Assembly (NCBI GenBank): GCA_035527835.1
Contig: DATKZS010000227.1
Location: 1 to 62,344 of the forward strand
Origin: DATKZS01 sp035527835 [NCBI: bacterium]
Lineage (GTDB): Bacteria; RBG-13-61-14
Direction of reading: 5' to 3'
DNA length: 62,344 nucleotides
In this document: piece by piece, positions 17,212 through 27,124 of the stretch
How positions within the stretch are numbered: the first letter of the stretch is position 1
Layout of the letters: every line of letters begins with the position of its first letter
The notes under the pieces: generated by a model
Seen by the model: the letters and a program-made list of their open reading frames with translations, nothing else
The model's database searches: none
What the model was told of the DNA's origin: nothing
Translations under genes and position numbers: made by a program

Positions 17212-18378
17212 ATGACGAACGGAAACTCACGGCATGATGCACGGATGGCCCCTGCGGACCACGCCCGGGTCCTGGTGGCCGCGGCCTCTTATGATGACCT
17301 CGCGCCCGCGCTCGGCCGCGTGATCGAGGCTTTAAGCCTGGAGTCGTGGCTTTCCGGGCTCCGGGGCAAGAAGGTCTTCGTGAAGCCCAACATGCTGGGC
17401 CTGTTCCCGCCGGAGCGGGCCGCCACCACGCACCCGTCGCTGGTCCGCGCCGTGGTGAGGCTGCTGCGCGAGGCGGGGGCCGAGGTCACGGTGGGCGACA
17501 ACTGCGGCGTGGGCGGCTACGGCCTGAACCAGCGGGTGGCGAAGAAGACGGGGATCATGGACGGCGCGGACGGGGCGTACGTGAACGTGGCCCAGGACAC
17601 GGTGATGAGGCCGCTCAAGTCGCGCTTCGTCTCGGAGCTGCCCATGGCGCGGGCCATCCTGGAGGCCGACGCCGTGGTGAGCCTGCCCAAGATGAAGACG
17701 CACTCGCTCACGGTGCTGACCGGCGCGGTCAAGAACATGTTCGGCATGGTGGCGGGCGCGGGCAAGGGAGGGGCCCACCGCGCGGCGCCGGGGATCAGGG
17801 ACTTCGGCGAGATTCTGGCCGACATCTTCGCGGCGCGGCCGCCGGACCTCACCATCATGGACGCCGTCGTGGCCATGGAGGGCAGCGGCCCCTCCGGCGG
17901 CGATCCCGTTTTGCTGGGCCGCATCCTGGCCGGAACCAACGCGGTGGCGGTGGACGCGGTGATGGGCCGCATCATGGGCTATCCGCCCCAAGAGGTCCAC
18001 CATCTCCGCATCGCCGCGCGCCGCGGACTGGGGCCGCTCGATCAAGACGCCATCGAGTTGATCGGCAGCCTCCCCGCCGGCCGCCGCTTCAAGCTGCCGC
18101 GGACCGCGCAGCGCCTGCGCTTCGTGGGCCGCTTCGTGAACGAGCGCGTGTTCCGCCTGGTCACCGACACCACGCTGCACCTGGACCAGGAAAAATGCAA
18201 GGGGTGCAAGATCTGCGTGGAAGGCTGCCCCACCGGCGCCATGCGGATGGGCGAAAATTTTCCGGCGGTGGACGAGGACGTGTGCATCAAGTGCTTCTGC
18301 TGCCAGGAGCTGTGTCCGGAATCGGCCTGGGAGGCCCGCGGCTTCTTCGGCCGCTTCATACGGGGAGGGAGGTTTTAA
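17212..18378 (+). CDS. DUF362 protein with C-terminal 2[4Fe-4S] ferredoxin domain
   Basis: A 388-residue protein. The DUF362 core includes KKVFVKPNMLGLFPPE, VVSLPKMKTHSLTVLTGAVKNMFG and DLTIMDAVVAMEGSGPSGG. The C-terminus adds two cluster motifs, CKGCKICVEGCP and CIKCFCCQELCP. It is probably a redox or iron-sulfur-handling protein of anaerobic metabolism; the biochemical role of DUF362 is not established. The MoeA-like gene follows 2 bases after the stop, and the HgdC-type gene precedes it across a repeat. It could supply electrons to that activator, which is an inference from proximity only. Confidence 0.85.
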   Translation: MTNGNSRHDARMAPADHARVLVAAASYDDLAPALGRVIEALSLESWLSGLRGKKVFVKPNMLGLFPPERAATTHPSLVRAVVRLLREAGAEVTVGDNCGVGGYGLNQRVAKKTGIMDGADGAYVNVAQDTVMRPLKSRFVSELPMARAILEADAVVSLPKMKTHSLTVLTGAVKNMFGMVAGAGKGGAHRAAPGIRDFGEILADIFAARPPDLTIMDAVVAMEGSGPSGGDPVLLGRILAGTNAVAVDAVMGRIMGYPPQEVHHLRIAARRGLGPLDQDAIELIGSLPAGRRFKLPRTAQRLRFVGRFVNERVFRLVTDTTLHLDQEKCKGCKICVEGCPTGAMRMGENFPAVDEDVCIKCFCCQELCPESAWEARGFFGRFIRGGRF

Positions 18379-18380
18379 AG

Positions 18381-19574
18381 ATGGAAGGCAAAATCGGCCT
18401 GGACCAGGCGTTCGAGATCATTGACCGCTCCGTGCGGCGCCTTCCCGTGGAAACGGCGGAGGTGACGCTGGCGGGCGGGCGGGTGCTGGCCGAGCGGGTG
18501 AGCGCATGGGTGGACGTGCCGGGCGCGGACATCTCCGCGCTCGACGGCTGGGCGCTGCGCTCGGCGGAGGCCGCGGCGGCGGGGGCGCGGCTGAAAACGG
18601 CCGGCGTGTCCAGCTTCAGCGCGCCGTTCGAGGGCATGGCGCCGGCGGGCTCATGCGTCAAGGTGTTCGCCGGCTCGGTGGTGCCCGACGGGCTCGACGC
18701 CGTGGCGGGCGATGAGATCGCCCAGGAGCAGGCAGAGGAGGTCGTGGTCCGCGAGCCGGTCCCGCCGGGCCGGGGCCTGCGCAAGAAGGCCGACGAGTTC
18801 CGGGTAGGCGAGGCCGTGGCCGAGCGTGGCATCGAGCTCACGCCCGGCTGGATCAGCTTCCTGATCGCGGCGGGGTGGGCGGAGGTCAAGACCGTGCGCC
18901 TGCCGCGCGCGCGTGTGATCGCGGTCGGCGACGAGATCTTGCCGCCCGGCCGCGCGCTCAGTCCCGGCGAGGTCTATCCATCCGCCGCCTCCGGAATCGT
19001 GGCCTGGCTCCGCATGATCGGCATCACCGACGTGCGGCTCAACCTGGTCGCCGACGACCAGCTCGACATCCAGGAGGCCGTGCCCCGGCCCCACGAGGCC
19101 GACGTCGTCATCACCCTGGGCGGCACCGGAATGAGCGACCGCGACGTCGTCATCGCCGCGCTCACCGAGCTCGGGGTCGAGTTCCCCTTCCGCGGCATCA
19201 CCGCGCGGCCCGGCCATTACACCGCCTTCGGCTTGAAAGACGGCGCGCCGGTGATCTGCCTCCCCGGCGGGCCCTCCGGCGCCGAGATGATGTTCCAGCT
19301 CCTGGTCCGCCGCGCCGTCTACTCGCTGATGGGAATGCCCGGCCGCGGCCTGCCCGTGCAATGGGCCGAGCTGGCCGCCGACGTCAAAGCCGGGGCCGAG
19401 GCCGACCGCCTCGCCCGCGTCCGCCTCGAGCGCGGCAGCGGGACCGCCGTGGCCGTGCCGCTCGCCGACAAGGGCATCCACCGCGGCATCGCCGAGGCCG
19501 ACGGCATCCTCCGCGTCCGCGCCGGAGAGACCAGCACCAAGGGCGACCAGGTCGAGATATGGATCATAAAATGA
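18381..19574 (+). CDS. moeA: MoeA-like molybdopterin molybdenumtransferase
   Basis: A 397-residue protein of the MoeA family, which inserts molybdate or tungstate into adenylated molybdopterin. Domain order fits: N-terminal VTLAGGRVLAERVSAWVDVP with ADISALDGWALR, then the MoCF-binding domain with RVIAVGDEILPPG, VVITLGGTGMSDRD and VICLPGGPSGAEMMF, and the C-terminal beta domain. The start is ATG 18381 after GGGAGG. The stop overlaps the PCMT start (ATGA). Linkage to DUF362/HgdC suggests a molybdo- or tungsto-enzyme in the same anaerobic context, not shown here. Confidence 0.88.
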   Translation: MEGKIGLDQAFEIIDRSVRRLPVETAEVTLAGGRVLAERVSAWVDVPGADISALDGWALRSAEAAAAGARLKTAGVSSFSAPFEGMAPAGSCVKVFAGSVVPDGLDAVAGDEIAQEQAEEVVVREPVPPGRGLRKKADEFRVGEAVAERGIELTPGWISFLIAAGWAEVKTVRLPRARVIAVGDEILPPGRALSPGEVYPSAASGIVAWLRMIGITDVRLNLVADDQLDIQEAVPRPHEADVVITLGGTGMSDRDVVIAALTELGVEFPFRGITARPGHYTAFGLKDGAPVICLPGGPSGAEMMFQLLVRRAVYSLMGMPGRGLPVQWAELAADVKAGAEADRLARVRLERGSGTAVAVPLADKGIHRGIAEADGILRVRAGETSTKGDQVEIWIIK

Positions 19575-20350
19575 CATCACATCGGCGGGCCCCGGCCATC
19601 AAAGCCATAAGCCTCGCCCTGGTCCTGCCGGCAATACTGCTCCTGGCCGCGCACGCCGCGGGACCGGCCTGTACGCCGCCGTCAGCCGACAACGCCGGCC
19701 CGGACAGCTACCAGCAGCGACGCGCCGCCATGGTCACCGAGCAAATCGCGGCCCGAGGCATCACCGATCCCGCCGTGCTCGCCGCCATGAACAAGGTCCC
19801 GCGCCACGAGTTCGTCCCCGCCGACATGAAGCCCCTGGCCTATACCGACCAGCCGCTCCCCATCGGAAACGGCCAGACCATCAGCCAGCCCTATATCGTG
19901 GCCTTCATGACCCAGGCCCTCGAGCTCAAGCCCGGCGACAAGGTCCTCGAAATCGGCACCGGCTCCGGATACCAGGCCGCCGTGCTCGCCGAGACCGCCG
20001 GACAGGTCTATTCCATCGAGATCATCCGCGAGCTCTCTGAGCGCGCGCGAGAAACGCTCGACCGCCTGGGCTACGCCAGGGTGATAACCAGGTGCGGCGA
20101 CGGATATAAGGGCTGGCCCGAGCACGCGCCCTTCGACGCCGTGATCGTCACCGCCGCGCCGGACCACGTGCCCCAGCCGCTCGTGGACCAGCTCGCCGTC
20201 GGCGGACGCATGGTCATCCCCGTCGGCGACCACTACCAGGAGCTCCTGCGCATCACCAAAACCAGGGACGGCATCAAGAAGGAGAAGCTGCTCCCGGTGC
20301 GCTTCGTGCCCATGACCGGAGAGGCCCAGAAGCCGGGGAGTAAAGATTGA
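19571..20350 (+). CDS. pcm: Protein-L-isoaspartate O-methyltransferase, exported
   Basis: A 259-residue PCMT that methylates isoaspartyl residues with S-adenosylmethionine to start their repair. RGITDPAVLAAMNKVPRHEF, PIGNGQTISQPYIVAFM and VLEIGTGSGYQAAVLAE are family hallmarks. The N-terminus (ISLALVLPAILLLAAHAAG) looks like a signal peptide, so it may act in the periplasm. ATG 19571 overlaps the moeA stop; in-frame ATG 19559 is an alternative. The final codons AAA GAT TGA flow into a palindrome with the GATTGAACGCC edge. Confidence 0.9.
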   Translation: MTSHRRAPAIKAISLALVLPAILLLAAHAAGPACTPPSADNAGPDSYQQRRAAMVTEQIAARGITDPAVLAAMNKVPRHEFVPADMKPLAYTDQPLPIGNGQTISQPYIVAFMTQALELKPGDKVLEIGTGSGYQAAVLAETAGQVYSIEIIRELSERARETLDRLGYARVITRCGDGYKGWPEHAPFDAVIVTAAPDHVPQPLVDQLAVGGRMVIPVGDHYQELLRITKTRDGIKKEKLLPVRFVPMTGEAQKPGSKD

Positions 20351-20440
20351 ACGCCAAGACGCCAAGTCCGCCAAGGCCGGAAGGAGAATTATTTTTATCA
20401 AATATTTTTCTTGGCGGCCTTGGCGTCTTGGCGGTTAATC
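20345..20440. repeat. Intergenic palindrome (CGCCAAGA word), copy A1
   Basis: The left arm starts at GATTGAACGCCAAGACGCC, inside the last codon of pcm. The right arm (20410-20440) reads CTTGGCGGCCTTGGCGTC and ends GGCGGTTAATC. The loop is AT-rich. Related copies lie at 21076-21160 and 32310-32429, and half-arms at 29430-29450 and 47190-47200. Confidence 0.8.
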
Positions 20441-20465
20441 TTTATTGTAATACCTGGAGGCGCAA

Positions 20466-21065
20466 TTGAATCGGAGTGATATGGCCGAGCCGGGCGAGGA
20501 TGAAATCAAGCGGACGCTGGAGGCGCGCGCGCCGTTGCGAATCGAGCCCGGCGATTTGAAGATCGCGGCGGTGCTGGTGCCGATCTTTCAGAAGGACGGG
20601 CAATGGCAGGTGCTGCTGACGCGGCGCACGCAGAAGGTCGAGCACCACAAGGGCGAGATCTCGTTTCCGGGCGGGCACCGGGACCCGGAGGACGCGGACC
20701 TGGTCTCCACCGCCCTGCGCGAGGCCGAGGAGGAAGTGGGCCTGTGCTCGGCCGACGTCAGGGTGCTGGGCCGGCTCGACGACATCAGCACCATCACCGG
20801 CTTCCGCATCCGCCCGTTCGTGGGCGTGATCCCGTATCCGTTCGATGCCCGGCCGGCGCCGGCCGAGATCGCCGAGATTTTCACCCTGCCCCTGGTCCGT
20901 TTTTTTGCTCCCGACAATTTCATCCGCCGCGAGTTCAAGAAAGACGGCAAGCCGTACCCCGTGTACTACTTCGACATTGACGGCTACAACGTCTGGGGCG
21001 CCACCGCCAAGATCATGGTGCAGTTCCTGACGCTGGTCATGGACTTCAAGGAACCATCAAAATGA
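20466..21065 (+). CDS. CoA pyrophosphatase-type Nudix hydrolase
   Basis: A 199-residue Nudix protein. The stretch VLLTRRTQKVEHHKGEISFP and the following GGHRDPED match the CoA-specific NudL-type signature upstream of the Nudix box; the box itself ends TALREAEEEVGL. It probably hydrolyses CoA and acyl-CoA to 4'-phosphopantetheine and 3',5'-ADP. The start is TTG 20466, 5 bases after GGAGG (20456-20460); ATG 20481 is too far from it. The gene sits alone between two copies of the same palindrome type. Confidence 0.88.
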   Translation: MNRSDMAEPGEDEIKRTLEARAPLRIEPGDLKIAAVLVPIFQKDGQWQVLLTRRTQKVEHHKGEISFPGGHRDPEDADLVSTALREAEEEVGLCSADVRVLGRLDDISTITGFRIRPFVGVIPYPFDARPAPAEIAEIFTLPLVRFFAPDNFIRREFKKDGKPYPVYYFDIDGYNVWGATAKIMVQFLTLVMDFKEPSK

Positions 21066-21075
21066 AGCGGAAGAG

Positions 21076-21160
21076 AACCGCCAAGACGCCAAGGCCGCCA
21101 AGAAAAAATATTATAAAAAATTCCTCTATCCGGCCTTGGCGGTCTTGGCGTCTTGGCGGT
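21076..21160. repeat. Intergenic palindrome (CGCCAAGA word), copy A2
   Basis: The left arm AACCGCCAAGACGCCAAG (from 21076) pairs with CTTGGCGTCTTGGCGGT (to 21160) around an AT-rich loop. It ends 12 bases before the GT39 start. Confidence 0.8.
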
Positions 21161-21171
21161 GAAAAATTTTC

Positions 21172-22854
21172 ATGAATCAAAAGATAAATAAAATGTTCTC
21201 GTGGCTCCTCCGGCAGGCCGGCGGCCCGCGCTATCTGCTGGTCACGCTGCTCATGGCCTCAGCCATCTACCTGCCGTTCCAGGGCCACGGGCTGTGGCGC
21301 ACCAGCGACGCCCGCGAGGCCGAGATCGCCCGCGAGATGCTCGCGAACGGGAACCTGGCCGTGCCCCACTTCAACGGCGAGGTCTTCCTGGAAAAGCCGC
21401 CGCTCTTCTCCATTACCATCGCGCTCTCTTACAAAATCCTGGAGGTGTCCGAGCGCGCCGCCCGCCTGCCCTCCACCCTCTTCGCCATCGCCGCGCTCAT
21501 GGGCCTCGCCGTGATCGGCAAGAAGCTGAAGAGCGGGCTTTTCGGCGTGGCCCTCGCCCTGGTCACCGGGACCACCGTGCTCTACCTGAAGCGCGGGCAC
21601 GAGGCCTACCTCGACGTGGCGCTGGCCGCCGCCGTGATCTGGTCGCTGGCCGCGTTCCTCCACGCCTACCGTCCCTTCACCCGCGAGCAGAAGACCGCGC
21701 CGCTCATCGCTTTCTACGTCCTGCTCACCGCCGCGTTCTTTGTGAAGGGCCTGGTCGGCCCGCTGGTGCCCCTGCTCACCGTGGGCGCCTACATCCTGTG
21801 GCTCCGCGACTACCGCGCCTTCTTAAGGCTCAAGCCCTGGCTCGGACTCATCATCTTCGCCGTGCTCGCCGCGCCCTGGCACTATGCCCTGTTCAAGCAG
21901 GGCGGGACCGAGTACTTCAAGATTTTTTACATCAACAACCACCTCTACCGCTTCGTGCAGTCGGACGAGGTGGACCTGGGCCATCACACCGAATGGTGGT
22001 GGTACTTCTGGACGACCTGGAAATTCTTCCGGCCCTGGAGCCTGCTCTTCCCGGTCGCGTTCATCACGCCGTTCCGCAAGGAGTTCAGGGCCTGGCTCGG
22101 GCCGGACAGCGTGAAATTCATCGTGTCCTGGCTCGTGCCCTCGTTCCTCTTCTTCACCGTGAGCTCGACCAAGCGGGAGGACTACCTCCTGCCCATCTAC
22201 GGCGCGCTCGCGGCCTTGGTGGCGGGATGGATGCTGTTCCGGTTCGAGACGGAAGAGGGGCCGAAGTGGGAGCGCTTCTACGGCCTCGCCTTCGCGGCCA
22301 TTATCGCGGCGGCCGCCGTTTTCGTGCCGGTGGCGTCGTTCAAGGGGTACGCCGGGCCGTGGCCCCTGTTCGCGCTCATTTCCCTGGCCGCGGCGGCGGG
22401 CGCGGCGTTAGTGGTATGGCGCATGATCACGGACCGGCCGCGCCGCGTCTGGGACGCGGTCATGGTGGCGGCATGGCTGGCCGCCATCGCCGGCGCCGTC
22501 CTGCTCCTGCCGGTCGAGGAAAAGGACCGCGACCACAGCGCGTTTTGCATCAAGGTCGCGGAGCTGACCGCGAAAAAGCCCGCGCTTTATTGCATGGGCC
22601 CGTCCGAGACCGAGCGGGCGTTCCTGGGATTTTACTGCCGGCGCCGGGTCACCAACCTGGAGCTGCCGCCGGACGTAAGCCTGCTGCCGGGCCCGGGCCG
22701 GCGCATCCCGGTGGCGGTGGTGGCGCGGACGACAAAGCAGATAGAGGAGCGCAAGGCCGCGCTCGAAGCGGCTGGCATGAAAGTGGAGCAGGCGCTCTTT
22801 GATAAGGTGAGCTCACACCGGGCCTGCGTGCTGTGGTGGGTGAGGAAGAAATAG
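21172..22854 (+). CDS. ArnT/PMT-like (GT39/83) membrane glycosyltransferase
   Basis: A 560-residue polytopic membrane protein. The first periplasmic loop, RTSDAREAEIAREMLANG followed by FNGEVFLEKPPLF, is the signature of ArnT/PMT-type transferases that use polyprenyl-phosphate sugars. Many hydrophobic segments follow (for example LLVTLLMASAIYLPF). A C-terminal soluble part ends KVSSHRACVLWWVRKK. It may modify lipid A, LPS or proteins on the periplasmic side. The donor and acceptor are unknown. It is monocistronic as far as can be seen. Confidence 0.85.
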   Translation: MNQKINKMFSWLLRQAGGPRYLLVTLLMASAIYLPFQGHGLWRTSDAREAEIAREMLANGNLAVPHFNGEVFLEKPPLFSITIALSYKILEVSERAARLPSTLFAIAALMGLAVIGKKLKSGLFGVALALVTGTTVLYLKRGHEAYLDVALAAAVIWSLAAFLHAYRPFTREQKTAPLIAFYVLLTAAFFVKGLVGPLVPLLTVGAYILWLRDYRAFLRLKPWLGLIIFAVLAAPWHYALFKQGGTEYFKIFYINNHLYRFVQSDEVDLGHHTEWWWYFWTTWKFFRPWSLLFPVAFITPFRKEFRAWLGPDSVKFIVSWLVPSFLFFTVSSTKREDYLLPIYGALAALVAGWMLFRFETEEGPKWERFYGLAFAAIIAAAAVFVPVASFKGYAGPWPLFALISLAAAAGAALVVWRMITDRPRRVWDAVMVAAWLAAIAGAVLLLPVEEKDRDHSAFCIKVAELTAKKPALYCMGPSETERAFLGFYCRRRVTNLELPPDVSLLPGPGRRIPVAVVARTTKQIEERKAALEAAGMKVEQALFDKVSSHRACVLWWVRKK

Positions 22855-23044
22855 AGGTTCAGTGTCACAGCTCGGAGCAATGAGCCAATGCGGCCCGGTT
22901 GCAGGAAAGCATTGCGGAAAATATTGGGGGAACGGCCCGGCCCGCGCCGCGCCGCCGCCAACCACTGATTATGGCTCGATATTTCAGACCGTTCGGAATT
23001 GGTAAGGAATTTGCTTAAAATATAAGCGGAGGCGTTATCAAGAG

Positions 23045-23841
23045 GTGTGCGGGCAGGGAAAAAAATCAAGCGGGTGTTTAAGGGCATGGGTGCCGGCCAT
23101 GGCCGCTATGCTTCTGCTCGCCCTGTTCTGGCCCGCGCCTTCCCGTGCGGGCGATGAAGAGGTGGCCCGGGCGGTCCAGCTCCTCGACCAGGGCGAGAAG
23201 AGCCTGGACATCGCCTCGCTCAACGCCGCGCTCGCCATCTTCCTGAAGGAATGCCAGGGCCCGGTCCGGAACTCGCTGTGCGAATATTACATCGCGCGCG
23301 TTTACCTGGCCCAGTCCAGTTATTACTCCCGGGTGAAGGACGACTCGTCCGCCGCCAACCAGGCCCTGGCCCAGGCCGAGGCCTCCGGCAAGGAGGCGAT
23401 CCTCCGGCGGCCCAACGACCCCGCCGTGCACGTGCTCATGGGCAAGGTCTTACAGGTCAAGCTCATGCGTTTTCCCATCTCATCCATCACCGTGGCCATG
23501 ATCTCGACCTCCCCCGTAATCACCGAGTACCAGCGCGCCCTCGAGCTCGACCCGAACAACGGTCCCGCTGAGCTGGGCCTGGGCATCTACTACCAGTTCA
23601 TCCCCCGCCTGATCGGCGGCGACGGCCACCGCGCGCGCGGCCATTTCCGGCGCGCGGCCGAGCTCATGCCCGCCGACCCGGAGCCGCTGGTATGGACGGC
23701 CATCAGCTGCCGGCAGGAGGGCCGGCTCGGCGAGGCGCGTGAGGCCCTGGACCGCGCCCTGGCGCTCGATCCCGACGACAAGTTCGCCCGGGCGGAGGAC
23801 TTGCGGCTCCGGGCCGCGGAAAAGGCGCAAGGAGGCCGCTG

Positions 23842-23842
<1 letters not shown>
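23045..23842 (+). CDS. Exported TPR-repeat protein
   Basis: A 265-residue protein with an N-terminal hydrophobic signal (AMAAMLLLALFWPAPSRAG) and TPR-like helical pairs, clearest in YQRALELDPNNGPAELGLG and AREALDRALALDPDDKFA. The start is GTG 23045 with GCGGAGG at 23027-23033; the spacing is long, so a downstream start is possible. It overlaps the histidine kinase gene by TGATG, so the two are probably one operon. It may be a periplasmic scaffold or partner of the kinase, which is an inference from coupling. Confidence 0.75.
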
Positions 23843-25728
<1,886 letters not shown>

Positions 25729-25845
25729 ACAAAGGATGTTGCCGCCGATGGAAATTAACGGAGAAATTATGATATGTTTATCAATTAATGCTGAACTGTG
25801 GCCCATGCCGCGAGGCGGCACCCTGGAATTATGGAAATTTCTAAA

Positions 25846-25925
25846 GACAGGATTAACAGGATTTACAGGATGAGAAAAAACCAGGAGGCGTATTCTGAAT
25901 ATCCTGTTGATCCTGTTAATCCTGT
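25846..25925. repeat. Intergenic palindrome (ACAGGAT word), copy D1
   Basis: The left arm GACAGGATTAACAGGAT (from 25846) pairs with ATCCTGTTAATCCTGTC (to 25925). Same word family as 43803-43878 and 59072-59164. Confidence 0.8.
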
Positions 25926-25963
25926 CATGGAATTCTTTGAGCGGTTCTAAAAGGAGGCGTACC

Positions 25964-27007
25964 ATGAAATTAAACAGCACCCGGCTGAAGTCGCTCATCC
26001 TGGCGACGCTCGCCCTGGGCTTTATCGCCGCGGCCGTCAGCTCGGCGGACTTCCTGGCCCAGCGCCGCAAGTTCCGCGACGAGATCAAGAACAAGGTCGA
26101 GACCAAGCTGGACCAGGACGGGAATTACATCGCGGTGATCTTCAAGGGCGAGGAGAGCAAGTATAATTTCAAGGTGAGCCCGGAGGACCGGGCCCGGCTC
26201 AAGGCTTACGCCGGCCAATATTTTTCCTGCACCGACGGCGCGCTGCTCGATAAGATCGTGGACCAGATGAACACCGGCCGCTTCGTGGTGTTCAAGGAGT
26301 TCCAAAGCGACGGCGTCAACCTCAAAGTCCTCTTCCTCTGCCCCAAGGCCAAGTACTGGGACTGGCTCACCGACTGCAACGGCATCGAGAACATGTTCCA
26401 CACCTACAACTTCTCCGTGGGCCTCGACACCGGCGACCGCTCCCGCATGAACGTGATCATCCAGACCGAGGGCTCGTTCTTCGGCATCACCCAGTCCGTG
26501 AGCCTGCCCGTGTACTTCGAAAGCGACGCCAAGTCCCGCACCTTCTCCTTCCGCATGCCCTCGCAGAAACAGATCATCCAGGCCGTGGCCTCGATGAAGC
26601 CGGTCAAGCCGGGCCGCGTGAGGCCCGAGGAAAAGTTCCTCGACTCCTGCCGCACCCATCCTTATTTTCAGCAGACCAAGGGCAACGGCGAGCTCGTGGT
26701 GAGCGACGAGGACATCATGAAGCTCTACCACGCCACGGTGGAGGACCTCCAGGAATGCCCGGTCAAGGAAAGCACCGGGCACTGGACGGTGCAGGAAGAC
26801 TACCCCTACCTGGTGGTGGACTACTCGCTCAAGACCAGCGTCAACGTCAACGCCTTTATCCCGACCTCCATGCGCTTTCTCTCCGGCACCCTGGAGGACG
26901 TGGCCCAGTCCATCTCCGATGAGGTCAGCGTCAAATACCTGCCTCTGTCCATGAAAAACTTCCGCGACTTCACCCAGGAGTGGACCAGGACCGGAGGGCC
27001 GAAATAA
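25964..27007 (+). CDS. Exported protein of unknown function
   Basis: A 347-residue protein with a clear signal peptide (SLILATLALGFIAAAVSSA) and a soluble remainder containing several cysteines (in QYFSCTDGA, LFLCPKAK, LTDCNGIEN, DSCRTHPYF and LQECPVKE). That is consistent with disulfides in the periplasm. No known domain is recognised. The start is ATG 25964 with AAGGAGG at 25951-25957. It lies between two palindromes and seems monocistronic, upstream of the GH57 gene. Confidence 0.75.
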   Translation: MKLNSTRLKSLILATLALGFIAAAVSSADFLAQRRKFRDEIKNKVETKLDQDGNYIAVIFKGEESKYNFKVSPEDRARLKAYAGQYFSCTDGALLDKIVDQMNTGRFVVFKEFQSDGVNLKVLFLCPKAKYWDWLTDCNGIENMFHTYNFSVGLDTGDRSRMNVIIQTEGSFFGITQSVSLPVYFESDAKSRTFSFRMPSQKQIIQAVASMKPVKPGRVRPEEKFLDSCRTHPYFQQTKGNGELVVSDEDIMKLYHATVEDLQECPVKESTGHWTVQEDYPYLVVDYSLKTSVNVNAFIPTSMRFLSGTLEDVAQSISDEVSVKYLPLSMKNFRDFTQEWTRTGGPK

Positions 27008-27011
27008 GAAA

Positions 27012-27114
27012 GGTTTGTGGTTTGAGGTTTGGGGTTTGGGGTTAAAGACCGCGGGGGAATCAAGGAATTCGAGCCAGACGCGAACCCCAAACCACAAACC
27101 TCAAACCACAAACC
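27012..27114. repeat. Intergenic palindrome (GGTTTGTGGTTTG word), copy E1
   Basis: The left arm from 27012 (GGTTTGTGGTTTGAGGTTTG) pairs with the right arm ending at 27114 (AAACCTCAAACCACAAACC) around a GC-mixed centre. The same word recurs at 61207-61235 and 62106-62145. Confidence 0.8.
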
Positions 27115-27124
27115 CTGGTAAGTA

